A stretch of DNA of 64,000 nucleotides from Mycobacterium haemophilum DSM 44634 (GTDB taxonomy: Bacteria > Actinomycetota > Actinomycetes > Mycobacteriales > Mycobacteriaceae). Under the pieces are notes generated by a model, which was not told the origin of the DNA, ran no database searches, and saw only the letters and a program-made list of their open reading frames with translations. The translations under genes were made by a program, and so were the position numbers. Position 1 is the first letter of the stretch, and each line of letters starts with the position of its first letter. This document shows positions 8,267 through 17,783 of this stretch, in pieces. The stretch is from positions 3,828,687 to 3,892,686 of the forward strand of contig NZ_CP011883.2 in assembly GCF_000340435.2 (NCBI RefSeq), read 5' to 3'.

Positions 8267-9633
8267 AGCCTGGTGGCAAGCGCGTCCATCGCGGCGCGAC
8301 CGGTCGGGCCAGCGTCGTTGGAGATGAACGCGAATGTCAACACCCGACCGTTGCGGTCAGTGACGACCCCAACCAAGGAGTTAATGGCGGTCAACGAGCC
8401 GGTCTTGGCGCGCAACCAGCCGGCCGGACCCTGGTTAGTCGCCGAGTCGAGAAAGCGCTCTGACAACGTGCCGCTGCCGCCGGCGATCGGGAGCAAATCC
8501 AGCAACGCCCGCAACGCCGGTTGGTCCGGTCCCGCCGCCGCCTGCACCGCGCCGTCGAGTGTCTTGGCGGTCAAGCGGTTGTCGACCGACAATCCGCTGG
8601 AATCCACCAGCGCAGCGCCGGTGGTGTCGATATGCGCGGTGCCTAACCGGTTGGTCACCGCGTCGACCGCGCCGGCAAAGCTCAGCGGCCGGTTTATGGC
8701 GGCCGCCACCTCGCGACCGATGCATTCGGCCAGCACGTTGTCCGAGTGGTCCATCATCTCGGATAGCCGCTGAACCAGCGGCGCTGACTGCACCACAGCC
8801 AGCTGCCGCGCCCCGGCCGGTGCCTTGGCGATTGTCACCGCACCGGGATCGACCCCCAGGGCCTTGGCCAGCTCCCGCCCGGCGTCCAGAGCCGGGGTAC
8901 GCGACCGTCGTGAGTTGACGGTTGTCGGCTGGATACGCCCGGCGTCGATCATCGCCGACTCGATCGGGGCGATATCACCGTTGTCCACATCGGCCGGATC
9001 CCAGCCCTGCGCCATCGTCGGACCGGTGAACAGCGAGGTATCGACCTGGACCGCCGTCGGCGTCACGCCGCTGCGACGAACCTGTTCGACAAGGTCACTG
9101 ATCCGCGGCGCACCCCGATACCAGGTGCCCTGGTCGGGCGGCGCGGCCGACAGCGTCGGATCCCCAGCACCTACCAGCACTATGACTTCAGGCCCCCCGG
9201 GCTGGGCGTTCGGGCCGCCAGCCACCACCCGGGTGCTGATCCGGGCCTGGCGGTCCAGTGTCAACAGCGCCGCAGCTGCGGTCAGGATCTTATTGGTCGA
9301 CGCCGGCACCAACGGCATGTCGTCTTGCTGCTGCCAGAGTTCCTTGGCGGTCATGGCATCGGTGATCCGGCCCCCAAACCTACCCAGATTGGGATCTGCC
9401 ACCGCCGCCGCCAGCACGGCCGCGAGCCCGTCCACGCTAGGTGCCACGGCGGTCTCGGTTACCGGGACCAATGCCGGCTTCACCGTCGGCGCCCGCGGCG
9501 GCGGTACCGGGGACCGTGCTCCACTGTGACCGCCCGCGGTGAAGACCGTTGCCGCCGCCACCACGGCGACGACAAACGCCAGCACAGCCAACCCGACGAC
9601 CACGTAGGATTTCTGCCAGCGAATGGGACTCAT
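8242..9633 (-). CDS. dacB: D-alanyl-D-alanine carboxypeptidase, S13 family (DacB/PBP4-like)
   Basis: Exported peptidoglycan-trimming penicillin-binding protein (Rv3627c-like), 463 residues. It has one N-terminal membrane anchor (VVVGLAVLAFVVAVVAAATV), a proline-rich linker and then the catalytic domain. The three active-site motifs are visible: SxxK as STNK (Ser112, Lys115), SxN as SDN and KTG in RAKTGS. The ATG at 9633 is chosen because an AGGAGG ribosome site lies directly upstream and the anchor begins 10 residues later; the frame is open to 9714. It heads the run dacB - protease - tilS - hpt and diverges from ppa. Confidence 0.95.
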   Translation of the reverse strand: MSPIRWQKSYVVVGLAVLAFVVAVVAAATVFTAGGHSGARSPVPPPRAPTVKPALVPVTETAVAPSVDGLAAVLAAAVADPNLGRFGGRITDAMTAKELWQQQDDMPLVPASTNKILTAAAALLTLDRQARISTRVVAGGPNAQPGGPEVIVLVGAGDPTLSAAPPDQGTWYRGAPRISDLVEQVRRSGVTPTAVQVDTSLFTGPTMAQGWDPADVDNGDIAPIESAMIDAGRIQPTTVNSRRSRTPALDAGRELAKALGVDPGAVTIAKAPAGARQLAVVQSAPLVQRLSEMMDHSDNVLAECIGREVAAAINRPLSFAGAVDAVTNRLGTAHIDTTGAALVDSSGLSVDNRLTAKTLDGAVQAAAGPDQPALRALLDLLPIAGGSGTLSERFLDSATNQGPAGWLRAKTGSLTAINSLVGVVTDRNGRVLTFAFISNDAGPTGRAAMDALATRLWTCGCAT

Positions 9634-9757
9634 GACCCTCCTGACTGTCTGGTCCCATTCTGCCGAACCAGCCGCTGGACCAACGTCTCGGATAGGGTGA
9701 AGCCCGCCACGCAACCGATCTACCCCGGGCCTATCTGAGATTTAAGGAGCCGACACG
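9634..9757. promoter_or_regulatory. Divergent dacB/ppa intergenic region
   Basis: These 124 bases must contain both promoters. The ppa ribosome site AAGGAG is at 9743-9748, spaced normally from GTG 9758, and the dacB AGGAGG site lies at 9636-9641. I do not see a clear operator palindrome. Confidence 0.6.
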
Positions 9758-10246
9758 GTGCAATTCGACGTGACCATCGAAATTCCGAAAGGCCAGCGGA
9801 ACAAGTACGAGGTCGACCACGAGACGGGACGGGTACGTCTAGACCGCTACCTTTACACCCCGATGGCCTATCCGACCGACTACGGCTTCATCGAAGACAC
9901 CCTCGGCGAAGACGGCGACCCGCTGGACGCACTGGTGCTGCTACCGGAGCCGCTGTTCCCCGGCGTGCTCGTTCAGGCGCGTCCGGTAGGAATGTTCCGG
10001 ATGGTCGACGAGCACGGCGGCGACGACAAGGTGTTGTGCGTTCCGGCCAGCGACCACCGATGGGATCACATCCAAGACATCGCCGATGTTGCGGCCTTCG
10101 AGCTGGACGCGATCAAGCATTTCTTCGTGCACTACAAGGATCTAGAGCCGGGCAAGTTCGTGAAGGCCGCAGACTGGGTAGGCCGCGCCGAAGCCGAAGC
10201 AGAGGTGCAGCGCTCGGTGGAGCGGTTCAAAGCCGGCGCACACTGA
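9758..10246 (+). CDS. ppa: Inorganic pyrophosphatase
   Basis: Cytosolic family I pyrophosphatase that removes PPi from biosynthetic reactions. The 162 residues match the mycobacterial enzyme exactly in length. The family signature is present as DGDPLD near residues 54-59, with further acidic metal ligands around it. The GTG start has a good AAGGAG ribosome site 9 bases upstream. The next gene begins 26 bases after the stop, so they may be co-transcribed. Confidence 0.97.
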   Translation: MQFDVTIEIPKGQRNKYEVDHETGRVRLDRYLYTPMAYPTDYGFIEDTLGEDGDPLDALVLLPEPLFPGVLVQARPVGMFRMVDEHGGDDKVLCVPASDHRWDHIQDIADVAAFELDAIKHFFVHYKDLEPGKFVKAADWVGRAEAEAEVQRSVERFKAGAH

Positions 10247-10272
10247 CGCATTGCCGGTGGCATCCTGGCCAG

Positions 10273-10974
10273 GTGACCCCATTGCTGCATTTCGCTGCGA
10301 ATTACTGGTGGCTGATCTTCCCACTGGGCGGCGCGGTCGGCGGAGGCCTGAGGGCTATTGCCGCCGCGAACGAGCGGCGGGCCGAGCGACGGCTGGAGCG
10401 CTATCGGCTGAAGCAGCAAACCAAAATCGCCCTGGCCGAGGCATCCGGCCGGCGGCGAACCAACGAAGAAAGCTATCGCCGGGAGCTGACCAAACTCATC
10501 GAAGCTCACGAGCGGGCCGACGCCCGGTGGTTGGACTACGAATTCGATATCGCCAAATTGCTGGACTTCCCGTTGATGACCGACATGCGCGATCCGCTGA
10601 CCATCGCCTTCCACAAGGCGAAGCGGCGTGCGGACCTGCTGCGGCCGGAACGGCCCCAGGACGTGGAGACCATCGCCGGCGATCGGACAGCGCAACTCGA
10701 ATACCGCGATGCCGTCCACGAGTACATCAGCGCGCTGGAGATCGCCGAGGCTGAGGCGATTCGCCGACGCCGCAGCGACTTCTCAGCCGACGAACAGCAA
10801 CGACTGGCGCGCGCCCAAAACCTGCTGCACCTGGCGCAAGACGATGCAGCGACGCGCGAGGAACGACAAAACGCCTATGCGCGGGCGAATAAGGAGCTCG
10901 ACGGGCTTATCGTGCTGCCGTCCCCCGCGCGAGCCAGCATCGAACGGCGCATCGCCGGAGCAATCGAAGCCTAG
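10273..10974 (+). CDS. Conserved membrane-anchored coiled-coil protein, unknown function
   Basis: A 233-residue protein with one N-terminal hydrophobic segment (YWWLIFPLGGAVGGGLRAI, residues 9-27). The rest is long, highly charged and helical, rich in Arg, Glu and Ala (for example ERRAERRLERYRLKQQ and FSADEQQRLARAQNLLHLAQ), and likely coiled-coil. It would sit on the inner face of the membrane. The GTG at 10273 puts the hydrophobic segment at the N terminus; the frame is open upstream, but that part overlaps ppa. I do not recall a counterpart between ppa and Rv3629c in H37Rv. No function is proposed. Confidence 0.8.
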   Translation: MTPLLHFAANYWWLIFPLGGAVGGGLRAIAAANERRAERRLERYRLKQQTKIALAEASGRRRTNEESYRRELTKLIEAHERADARWLDYEFDIAKLLDFPLMTDMRDPLTIAFHKAKRRADLLRPERPQDVETIAGDRTAQLEYRDAVHEYISALEIAEAEAIRRRRSDFSADEQQRLARAQNLLHLAQDDAATREERQNAYARANKELDGLIVLPSPARASIERRIAGAIEA

Positions 10975-11187
10975 CGCTGGCCGGGATACACGACGCGGGA
11001 CGAACGTCCGTGTCGGTACGGCGACACGCCGTATTGACTGGCATTTTGCGCGCGCTCGCGGACGGGCACTTTCTCCGCAGCGGCACTGGTGTTTAAAGCG
11101 TGCACAAGTCTCTTAAGACAGTCCGAGACCTCAATGGTGATCCCCCGGACTGGCTGGTGTCCGCATGATTGCCGACCAGATGACGGC

Positions 11188-12288
11188 CTAGCTCGACGAC
11201 GCCGTCGGCAGCAGGTCGACGCCGGCCTTGATCTCACGACGATTGCGCAACACGCTCCAGGTGAGTGCCGCGCCGATGAAGACCACGCCCACCAAGGCGG
11301 TGACGGCCTCGGGGACCTCGAATCGCGGCTCGACAGAAAGCAACATGATCACCGACAACGCGCCGATCGCCCAGTGCGCGCCGTGTTCCAGGTACACATA
11401 ACGGTCCAGCGTGTCCTGGTGGACCAGGTAGATGGTGATCGAACGGACGAACACCGAGCCGATCAGTCCCAGACCCAGCGCGATGATGATTGGGTCGGCG
11501 GTGATCGCAAAGGCGCCGGTTACCCCGTCGAAGGAGAAGGCGGCGTCGAGAACCTCGAGATAGAGAAACCAGACGAGGCCGGCCTTGCCGGCCACCCTCC
11601 GCCCAGAAGCCGCGTCAATGCCTGATGGCCGAAACGCCCGGCTCAATCCATTGACGAGAAGATACGTCACCAAGCCCAGCAGCCCGGCTATCAGCACCTT
11701 CGCCTGCTCGTCACTGGAATGCGTCAGCGTGGCGGCGATGAGGACCAACATCACGCCGGCCACCACCACCGACAGCTGACCAAGCCGCCCGATGCGGGCG
11801 AAGGGGACCTCGATCCACTTGAGCCACTTGATGTCTCGGTCGTGAAAGACGAAATCCAGGAACAGCATCAACAGGAACATTCCGCCGAAGGCCGCGATCT
11901 GTGGGTGGGCCGACATGATGAGCTTTTGATAGCTGGGCGAGCCGTCCGGAAATTCCAGCGCGTGGTTGGGCGGCGGATGTAAAGCCAAGCCCATGGCGCG
12001 AACGGGGTCAAGCTCGGCGGTCGCCCAGACGATGACCAGCGGGAAGACCAGGCGCATACCGAATACCGCGATGAGGATCCCGATCGTCAGGAACATCCGC
12101 CGCCAAAAACGGCTCATCTGCTTGAGCACCGCGGCGTTGATGATGGCGTTGTCGAACGACAGGGACACTTCGAGGATAGCGAGCACCACCAGCAGAAAGA
12201 GGGCGGCGAGCCCGCCGTAGACGTATCCGGCTACGAGGGCCACCGCGGTTATCAAAAGCGAGAGGCCGAAACCGCGGAACGCTGCCAT
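11188..12288 (-). CDS. TerC/DUF475-family integral membrane protein (Rv3629c-like)
   Basis: A 366-residue polytopic protein with about nine hydrophobic segments. Acidic residues inside membrane segments are typical of the TerC/DUF475 group (LSFDNAIINAAVLKQM and DAAFSFDGVTGAFAIT). These proteins are linked to metal-ion or tellurite handling, but the transported species here is unknown. The ATG at 12288 follows an AGGAAGG ribosome site and matches the homologue's start; the open frame extends another 23 codons upstream. It is divergent from the flippase-like gene. Confidence 0.9.
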   Translation of the reverse strand: MAAFRGFGLSLLITAVALVAGYVYGGLAALFLLVVLAILEVSLSFDNAIINAAVLKQMSRFWRRMFLTIGILIAVFGMRLVFPLVIVWATAELDPVRAMGLALHPPPNHALEFPDGSPSYQKLIMSAHPQIAAFGGMFLLMLFLDFVFHDRDIKWLKWIEVPFARIGRLGQLSVVVAGVMLVLIAATLTHSSDEQAKVLIAGLLGLVTYLLVNGLSRAFRPSGIDAASGRRVAGKAGLVWFLYLEVLDAAFSFDGVTGAFAITADPIIIALGLGLIGSVFVRSITIYLVHQDTLDRYVYLEHGAHWAIGALSVIMLLSVEPRFEVPEAVTALVGVVFIGAALTWSVLRNRREIKAGVDLLPTASSS

Positions 12289-12414
12289 GGATCCTTCCTG
12301 CCAGCCACCCACAATAGCGACGCTGGTCGCCGTCGCGGGCTTTTCGGCCCCGTGCACTTAGTATTTTCAAACTGTGGCGATGCGTCGGGTCAGTCGACCG
12401 GTGGTGCCGCCACA

Positions 12415-13725
12415 GTGACCGAGGTCGGCGGAGCGCCCTCGCCAATGGGATTCCCGCTGGGGAATTCCCTTGGATCCGACAGCACCTCGCGGGGTCCGGT
12501 CGCCCGGGGCAGCGTGGCCCGGGTCGGCGCGGCGACCGCATTGACCGCGCTGTGCGGCTATGCGGTGATTTATCTGGCCGCCCGTAACCTGGCGCCGAGT
12601 GGATTCTCGGTATTCGGGGTGTTTTGGGGGGCGTTCGGCCTGGTCACCGGTGCAGCCAACGGCTTGCTGCAAGAAACCACCCGCGAGGTCCGCGCGACGG
12701 GCTATGTCAGCGATTTGGCGGCCATGCCGGGTCGGCCTACCCGCCCGCTGTGGATCGCCGGGACGGTTGGTGTCGCTGCCGCCGTCGTGATCGCCGGGAG
12801 CTCGCCGTTGTGGAGTGGGCGAACGTTCGTTGAGGCGCGCTGGCTTTCGGTGGCCCTGCTCAGCGTTGGTTTAGCCGGGTTTTGCCTGCACGCCACCCTG
12901 CTGGGCATGCTGGCCGGCACCAACCGATGGAGCCACTACGGGTCGCTGATGGTGACCGACGCGGTTATCCGGGTGGCCATCGCCGCAGCAACGTTCGTGA
13001 TCGGATGGGGTCTGATCGGCTTCTTGTGGGCAACCGTCGCCGGCGCGATAGCGTGGCTAATCACACTGCTGGCTTCCCCCACAGCACGAGCCACGACACG
13101 CCTACACACACGTTGCGGCACCACGACGTTCCTGCGCGGCGCCGCCCATTCGATCACCGCTGCCGGTGCCAGCGCGATTCTGGTGATGGGGTTTCCGGTA
13201 CTGCTGAAGCTGACCTCGAATGAGCTCGGGGCACAAGGCGGCGTCGTCATCCTGGCTGTGACGTTGACCCGCGCGCCGCTGCTGGTGCCGCTGACCGCCA
13301 TGCAGGGCAACCTCATCGCTCATTTCGTTGACCAGCGCCGCAACCGACTCCGGGCACTCATCGCGCCGGCGGCGATCATCGGCGGTATCGGCGCACTCGG
13401 GGTGCTGGCGGCGGGTGTTGCGGGGCCGTGGCTACTGCGCGCCGGGTTTGGGTCACAGTACGACGCCAGCGGCACGCTGCTGGCATGGCTGACGGCGGCC
13501 GCGGTGGCGATCGCCATGTTGACGCTCACCGGCGCGGCTGCGGTAGCAGCGGCGCTGCATCGCGCGTATTCACTGGGCTGGGTTTGCGCGACGGTCGCGT
13601 CGGCATCGTTGCTGCTGTTGCCGCTGCAGCTGGAGACCCGCACGGTGGTCGCGCTGTTGTGCGGTCCGCTGGTGGGGATCGGCGTCCATCTGGCGGCACT
13701 GGCGCGTTCCGGACAGCCGGCCTGA
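12415..13725 (+). CDS. Polysaccharide-flippase-like multi-spanning membrane protein (Rv3630-like)
   Basis: A 436-residue protein with about 12 hydrophobic segments and the organisation of MOP-superfamily lipid or polysaccharide flippases. The conserved stretch ALCGYAVIYLAARNLAPSG begins near residue 45. GTG 12415 gives a length close to the 431 residues of the M. tuberculosis homologue; GTG 12352 is an upstream option. The next genes encode a GT2 glycosyltransferase and a DUF2304 protein on the same strand, so the set probably builds and exports a lipid-linked sugar. That role is inferred from context. Confidence 0.87.
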   Translation: MTEVGGAPSPMGFPLGNSLGSDSTSRGPVARGSVARVGAATALTALCGYAVIYLAARNLAPSGFSVFGVFWGAFGLVTGAANGLLQETTREVRATGYVSDLAAMPGRPTRPLWIAGTVGVAAAVVIAGSSPLWSGRTFVEARWLSVALLSVGLAGFCLHATLLGMLAGTNRWSHYGSLMVTDAVIRVAIAAATFVIGWGLIGFLWATVAGAIAWLITLLASPTARATTRLHTRCGTTTFLRGAAHSITAAGASAILVMGFPVLLKLTSNELGAQGGVVILAVTLTRAPLLVPLTAMQGNLIAHFVDQRRNRLRALIAPAAIIGGIGALGVLAAGVAGPWLLRAGFGSQYDASGTLLAWLTAAAVAIAMLTLTGAAAVAAALHRAYSLGWVCATVASASLLLLPLQLETRTVVALLCGPLVGIGVHLAALARSGQPA

Positions 13726-13750
13726 CCGGGCGTGTACCTTGTGGGCTTAA

Positions 13751-14473
13751 ATGGGCTTGAAAATGGACACTGCAACGCATTACGCGAGAGTCTGGGTTAT
13801 CGTTCCCGCCTTCAATGAAGCCGCTGTCATCGGGGAAGTCATCGCCGATGTGCGCGCGGTTTTCGATCACGTCGTCTGCGTGGACGACGGCAGCGCCGAC
13901 GGCACCGGCGAGATCGCTTTGAGAGCCGGGGCGCACCTGGTGCGTCATCCGGTCAACCTGGGCCAGGGTGCGGCGATCCAGACCGGCGTCGAGTACGCCC
14001 GTCAGCAGCCGGGAGCGCAGGTTTTCGCCACCTTCGACGCCGACGGCCAGCACCGCGTCAAAGACCTTGCCGCGATGGTCGATCGGCTCGGCGCTAATGA
14101 CGTCGACGTGGTTATCGGAACGCGTTTTGGCCGGCCCTTAGCTAGCCCAGCCAGCCGGCCGCCGCTTGTGAAAAGGGTTGTGTTGTGGACCGCGGCGCGG
14201 TTGAGTCGGCGCGGTCGCCGGTTAGGCCTCACCGACACCAACAACGGCCTGCGGGTGTTCAACAAGAAAGTAGCCGACGGACTGAATATCACGATGAGCG
14301 GCATGAGCCACGCCAACGAGTTCGTCATGTTGATCGCCGAGAACCACTGGCGCGTCGTCGAGGCACCGGTGGAGGTGCTGTACACCGAGTACTCGAAGTC
14401 GAAGGGGCAGCCCCTGCTCAACGGCGTCAACATCGTCTTTGACGGGTTCCTGCGCGGGAGGATGCCGAGATGA
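13751..14473 (+). CDS. GT2-family glycosyltransferase (Rv3631-like)
   Basis: A 240-residue GT-A fold enzyme resembling polyprenol-phosphate mannose or glucose synthases. It has the N-terminal VIVPAFNEAAVIG-type nucleotide-sugar motif, the DD motif in VCVDDGSADGTG and the metal-binding DADGQH. There is no C-terminal membrane segment, so it is probably a peripheral enzyme using UDP- or GDP-sugar. ATG 13751 is used; ATG 13763 is a close alternative. It sits between the flippase-like and DUF2304 genes. Confidence 0.92.
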   Translation: MGLKMDTATHYARVWVIVPAFNEAAVIGEVIADVRAVFDHVVCVDDGSADGTGEIALRAGAHLVRHPVNLGQGAAIQTGVEYARQQPGAQVFATFDADGQHRVKDLAAMVDRLGANDVDVVIGTRFGRPLASPASRPPLVKRVVLWTAARLSRRGRRLGLTDTNNGLRVFNKKVADGLNITMSGMSHANEFVMLIAENHWRVVEAPVEVLYTEYSKSKGQPLLNGVNIVFDGFLRGRMPR

Positions 14474-14486
14474 AAAGGACCGAAAG

Positions 14487-14828
14487 ATGAACTGGATCCA
14501 AGTGCTGCTGATCGGGTCGATCATTGCGCTGCTGGTCTACTTGCTGCGGTCGCGCCGCAACGCGCGGTCTCGCGCCTGGGTGAAGGTCGGGTACATCGCG
14601 TTTGTGCTCGGCGGTGTCTATGCCGTGCTTCGGCCCGACGACACCACCGTCGTGGCGCACTGGTTCGGGGTACGCCGCGGCACCGATCTGATGCTCTACG
14701 CGCTGATCATGGCGTTCAGTTTCACCACGCTGAGCACCTACATGCGGTTCAAGGACCTGGAGTTGCGCTACGCGCGGTTGGCCCGCGCCGTTGCACTGGC
14801 GGAGGCGCAGGCGCCCGAGCCGCGCTAG
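14487..14828 (+). CDS. DUF2304 membrane protein (Rv3632-like)
   Basis: A 113-residue protein with three hydrophobic segments (WIQVLLIGSIIALLVYLL, YIAFVLGGVYAVL and LMLYALIMAFSFTTLS). DUF2304 proteins commonly accompany GT2 polyprenol-phosphate glycosyltransferases and may anchor or activate them; that partnership fits the 13-base gap to the preceding GT2 gene. ATG 14487 is preceded by an AAAGGA-like site. It converges with galE1 and overlaps its 3' end by 4 bases. H37Rv Rv3633 (a phytanoyl-CoA dioxygenase-like gene), which I recall next, is absent. Confidence 0.88.
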   Translation: MNWIQVLLIGSIIALLVYLLRSRRNARSRAWVKVGYIAFVLGGVYAVLRPDDTTVVAHWFGVRRGTDLMLYALIMAFSFTTLSTYMRFKDLELRYARLARAVALAEAQAPEPR

Positions 14829-15769
14829 GCCCGCTGGGCGACACGGAAGTACTCGACTGTGCGCCGTACCCCGTCGTTCAGCTGAACTTGTGGGCTCCAG
14901 CCCAAAACCGTTGTTGCTAAGCCGATGTCGAGGCAGGACCGCTTCAAGTCACCCAGGCGCGGCGGCGCAAACTCCGGATCGTCGGGCCCCCCGACGGCCG
15001 CCGCGACCGCGGTATGCAGTTGGCGGTCTGATGTCTCGATCCCGGTGCCGATGTTGAAGCGCTGGCCGCCGCCCGCCTCGCCGGACGCCTTGATGAAGGC
15101 GTCGACCACATCGTCGACGAACACGTAGTCGCGGGTGTGGGTGCCGTCGCCGAACACCTTGGTGGGCCTACCCGACAGCAACGCCTGGGCGAAGATGGCC
15201 ACCACACCCGCTTCACCGTGCGGATCCTGGCGGGGGCCGTAGACGTTGGCCGGCGCGATATGCGAGCAGTCCAGGCCGTAGAGGTGGCGAAAGGTGTTCA
15301 GGTAGATCTCCCCTGCCACCTTGCCGGCGGCGTACGGCGACGCGGGGTCGGTGGGCACGGTTTCCGGGGTGGGGTACTGCGAGGGGGTGCCGTAGATCGA
15401 TCCGCCCGACGAGGTGTGCACGACTTTGCGCACCCCGGTGCGCCGGGCCGCTTCCGCTAGCCGTACCGTGCCGATGACGTTAACCGACGCGTCGAACTGC
15501 GGGTCGGCCACCGAGTGCCGGACGTCGATTTGCGCCGCCAGGTGGAACACCACCTCGGGCCGATGCTCGTCGAGGATCGCGTGCAGGTCCGCGGTCACAA
15601 TGTCGGCCTCGACGAAGGCGTGCCCGGGAGTGTCGGCGAGATGCTCGAGGTTGGTCGCGTGACCGGTCGCGAAATTGTCGAGTCCTACCACCGTGTGGCC
15701 GTCGGCCAGCAGACGGTCGACTAGCGTCGAGCCGATGAAACCGGCTGCCCCGGTGACTAGTGCGCGCAC
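14825..15769 (-). CDS. galE1: UDP-glucose 4-epimerase-type SDR GalE1
   Basis: NAD-dependent sugar-nucleotide epimerase, 314 residues, the same length as remembered for M. tuberculosis GalE1. It carries the extended-SDR cofactor motif TGAAGFIGS at the N terminus and the catalytic Ser plus YxxxK in SPYAAGKVAGE. Likely product use is supply of UDP-galactose for arabinogalactan or the adjacent glycan cluster. GTG 15769 aligns with the homologue's MRALVTG start; ATG 15784 would add five residues and is also plausible. Its 5' end overlaps that of the divergent Rv3635-like gene. Confidence 0.94.
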   Translation of the reverse strand: MRALVTGAAGFIGSTLVDRLLADGHTVVGLDNFATGHATNLEHLADTPGHAFVEADIVTADLHAILDEHRPEVVFHLAAQIDVRHSVADPQFDASVNVIGTVRLAEAARRTGVRKVVHTSSGGSIYGTPSQYPTPETVPTDPASPYAAGKVAGEIYLNTFRHLYGLDCSHIAPANVYGPRQDPHGEAGVVAIFAQALLSGRPTKVFGDGTHTRDYVFVDDVVDAFIKASGEAGGGQRFNIGTGIETSDRQLHTAVAAAVGGPDDPEFAPPRLGDLKRSCLDIGLATTVLGWSPQVQLNDGVRRTVEYFRVAQRA

Positions 15770-17543
15770 CGGCTCACCATACATAGGGGTGGCCGCCGCC
15801 GTGTTGATCGCGCTGCAGCTAGGGATCCGCGCGGTGCTGGCGTTTCGCGGCTACTTCTATTGGGACGACCTGATCCTGATCGGGAAGGCCGGCACCCAAG
15901 GCCTGCTGTCACCGTCGTACTTGTTCGACGACCACGACGGCCACCTGATGCCGGCCGCCTTCCTGATCGCCGGCGTGCTCATCCGATTGGCGCCACTGGT
16001 CTGGACCGGACCGGCGATCAGCCTGGTGATCCTGCAATTGCTGGTGTCGCTGGCCCTGCTGCGTGCGCTGTACGTCATCCTCGGCTGGCGCCGGGTGTTG
16101 CTGGTCCCGTTGACGTTTGCGCTTTTTGCGCCACTTGCCGTGCCGGGGTTCGCGTGGTGGGCGGCGGCGCTGAATTCGCTGCCGATGTTGGCGGCGCTGG
16201 CCTGGGTGTGCGCCGACGCGATCCTGCTGGTCCGCACCGGCAACCAGCGCTACGCAGTCACCGGCGCGGCGGTCTACTGCGGTGGGCTGTTGTTTTTCGA
16301 GAAAGCTGCGGTGATCCCGTTCGTCGCGTTCGCGGTGGCCACCCTGCTCCGCCAGGTGCGAGGTGATCACACGGCTGTGCGGACGGTGTGGCTTGACGGC
16401 GTCCGGTTGTGGATCGCGTCGTTGACATTGACCGTTGGCTGGGTAGCGCTCTACCTGGCCGTGGTTAATCAGCGGCGATGGAGTTCGGACCTGTCGATGA
16501 CGCGGGATCTGCTGTGGCGTTCGATCACCCACGGCATTGTGCCGGGCCTGGCCGGCGGACCGTGGCGTTGGGACCGGTGGGCGCCGGCGTCGCCGTGGGC
16601 CACTCCGGGGCCGCTGGTGATGGCGCTGGGCTGGCTGGTGCTAATCGGAGTACTGGCGCTCTCGCTGGTCCGCAAGCAACGCATCGGGTTGGTGTGGCTG
16701 ACCGCGGCGGGGTATACGGTCGCCTGTCAGGTGCCGATCTATCTGATGCGGTCGTCGCAGCAGACCGCCTTAGAATTGGCCCAGACCCTACGGTATCTAC
16801 CGGATCTCGTGATTGTGCTGGCGCTGCTGGCGGCCGTCGCGTTTGGTGCGCCGAACCGCTCACTGGCCGCGCGTTGGCTGGACATGTCGCCGACGCGCAC
16901 CGTGGTGACAACCGGTCTCGCGGTGCTGTTTATGGCCAGCAGCCTGTACTCGACGGCGACGTTTCTCACCAGCTGGCGTGACAACCCCGCCCAGCCCTAT
17001 CTGCAGAACGCCCGTGCTGGTTTGGCCGCCGCGCATGCGGCCTCGAGTGCGCCGCTGCTGGATTCCGAGGTCGATCCGCTGGTGCTGCAACGGGTCGCTT
17101 GGCCGGAGAACCTGGCCAGCCACATGTTCGCCCTGCTGCACGACAGACCTGAATTTACCTCTTCTACAACACAATTGATGATGCTGGACAGCTCCGGCCG
17201 GCTGGTCGATGCGCACGTGACCTGGATCCGGGCCATCGTTGCCGGGCCTACGCCACGTTGCGGCTATTTCGTGCAGCCGGACAAACCGGCGCGCATGACG
17301 CTCGACGGTCCGCTGCTGCCGGCCGATTGGACCGTCGAACTCAACTACCTGGCCAACAGCGACGGCTCGATGACGCTATCGCTGACCCAAGGACCCGGCG
17401 TCAAGGTTCCGGTGCATCCGGGACTCAACCGGGTCTACGCGCGGCTACCGGGCGCTGGAGACGCGATCACCGTGCGCGCCAACACCACCGCGCTGTCATT
17501 GTGCATCGCGTCCGGACCGGTGGGCTTTCTCGCGCCGGCCTAA
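15753..17543 (+). CDS. Large integral membrane protein, possible GT-C-like enzyme (Rv3635-like)
   Basis: A 596-residue protein with about 11 membrane segments followed by a soluble C-terminal domain of about 150 residues. The first extracytoplasmic loop carries acidic motifs (YFYWDDLILIG and DDHDGH) like those of GT-C glycosyltransferases that use lipid-linked sugars, which would fit the neighbouring flippase, GT2 and galE1 genes. That activity is inference. The start is uncertain: GTG 15753 overlaps the galE1 5' end, ATG 15735 is upstream, and GTG 15789 would abolish the overlap but trim the N terminus. Confidence 0.85.
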   Translation: MTSARTGSPYIGVAAAVLIALQLGIRAVLAFRGYFYWDDLILIGKAGTQGLLSPSYLFDDHDGHLMPAAFLIAGVLIRLAPLVWTGPAISLVILQLLVSLALLRALYVILGWRRVLLVPLTFALFAPLAVPGFAWWAAALNSLPMLAALAWVCADAILLVRTGNQRYAVTGAAVYCGGLLFFEKAAVIPFVAFAVATLLRQVRGDHTAVRTVWLDGVRLWIASLTLTVGWVALYLAVVNQRRWSSDLSMTRDLLWRSITHGIVPGLAGGPWRWDRWAPASPWATPGPLVMALGWLVLIGVLALSLVRKQRIGLVWLTAAGYTVACQVPIYLMRSSQQTALELAQTLRYLPDLVIVLALLAAVAFGAPNRSLAARWLDMSPTRTVVTTGLAVLFMASSLYSTATFLTSWRDNPAQPYLQNARAGLAAAHAASSAPLLDSEVDPLVLQRVAWPENLASHMFALLHDRPEFTSSTTQLMMLDSSGRLVDAHVTWIRAIVAGPTPRCGYFVQPDKPARMTLDGPLLPADWTVELNYLANSDGSMTLSLTQGPGVKVPVHPGLNRVYARLPGAGDAITVRANTTALSLCIASGPVGFLAPA

Positions 17544-17783
17544 CGGGTATCGGCGCTAACCGCCGATTTCACAATTTCTTAATCCCGTGCAGAACCTGGA
17601 AGAATGGCCGCCCAAAACACACCGTAGAATCGCTCAGCTGCTCCAAGCTAGCCACGACCAAAGCGCCTTATTTTGCAGCGGCATACCCCACAGCCCGGAC
17701 GTGCGGAACACTGGACAGATTCACTGCCAGGAGAGCAATGATCGAAACTTGTGGATGGCCGGGAAGAAAGTACTTCCGGATGA
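17544..17783. other. Intergenic stretch before the transposase relic
   Basis: About 240 bases with no recognisable gene. A plus-strand frame begins at 17587 and runs out of frame through the relic to 18036, but its translation resembles nothing I know. I see no intact terminal inverted repeat. Confidence 0.5.
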
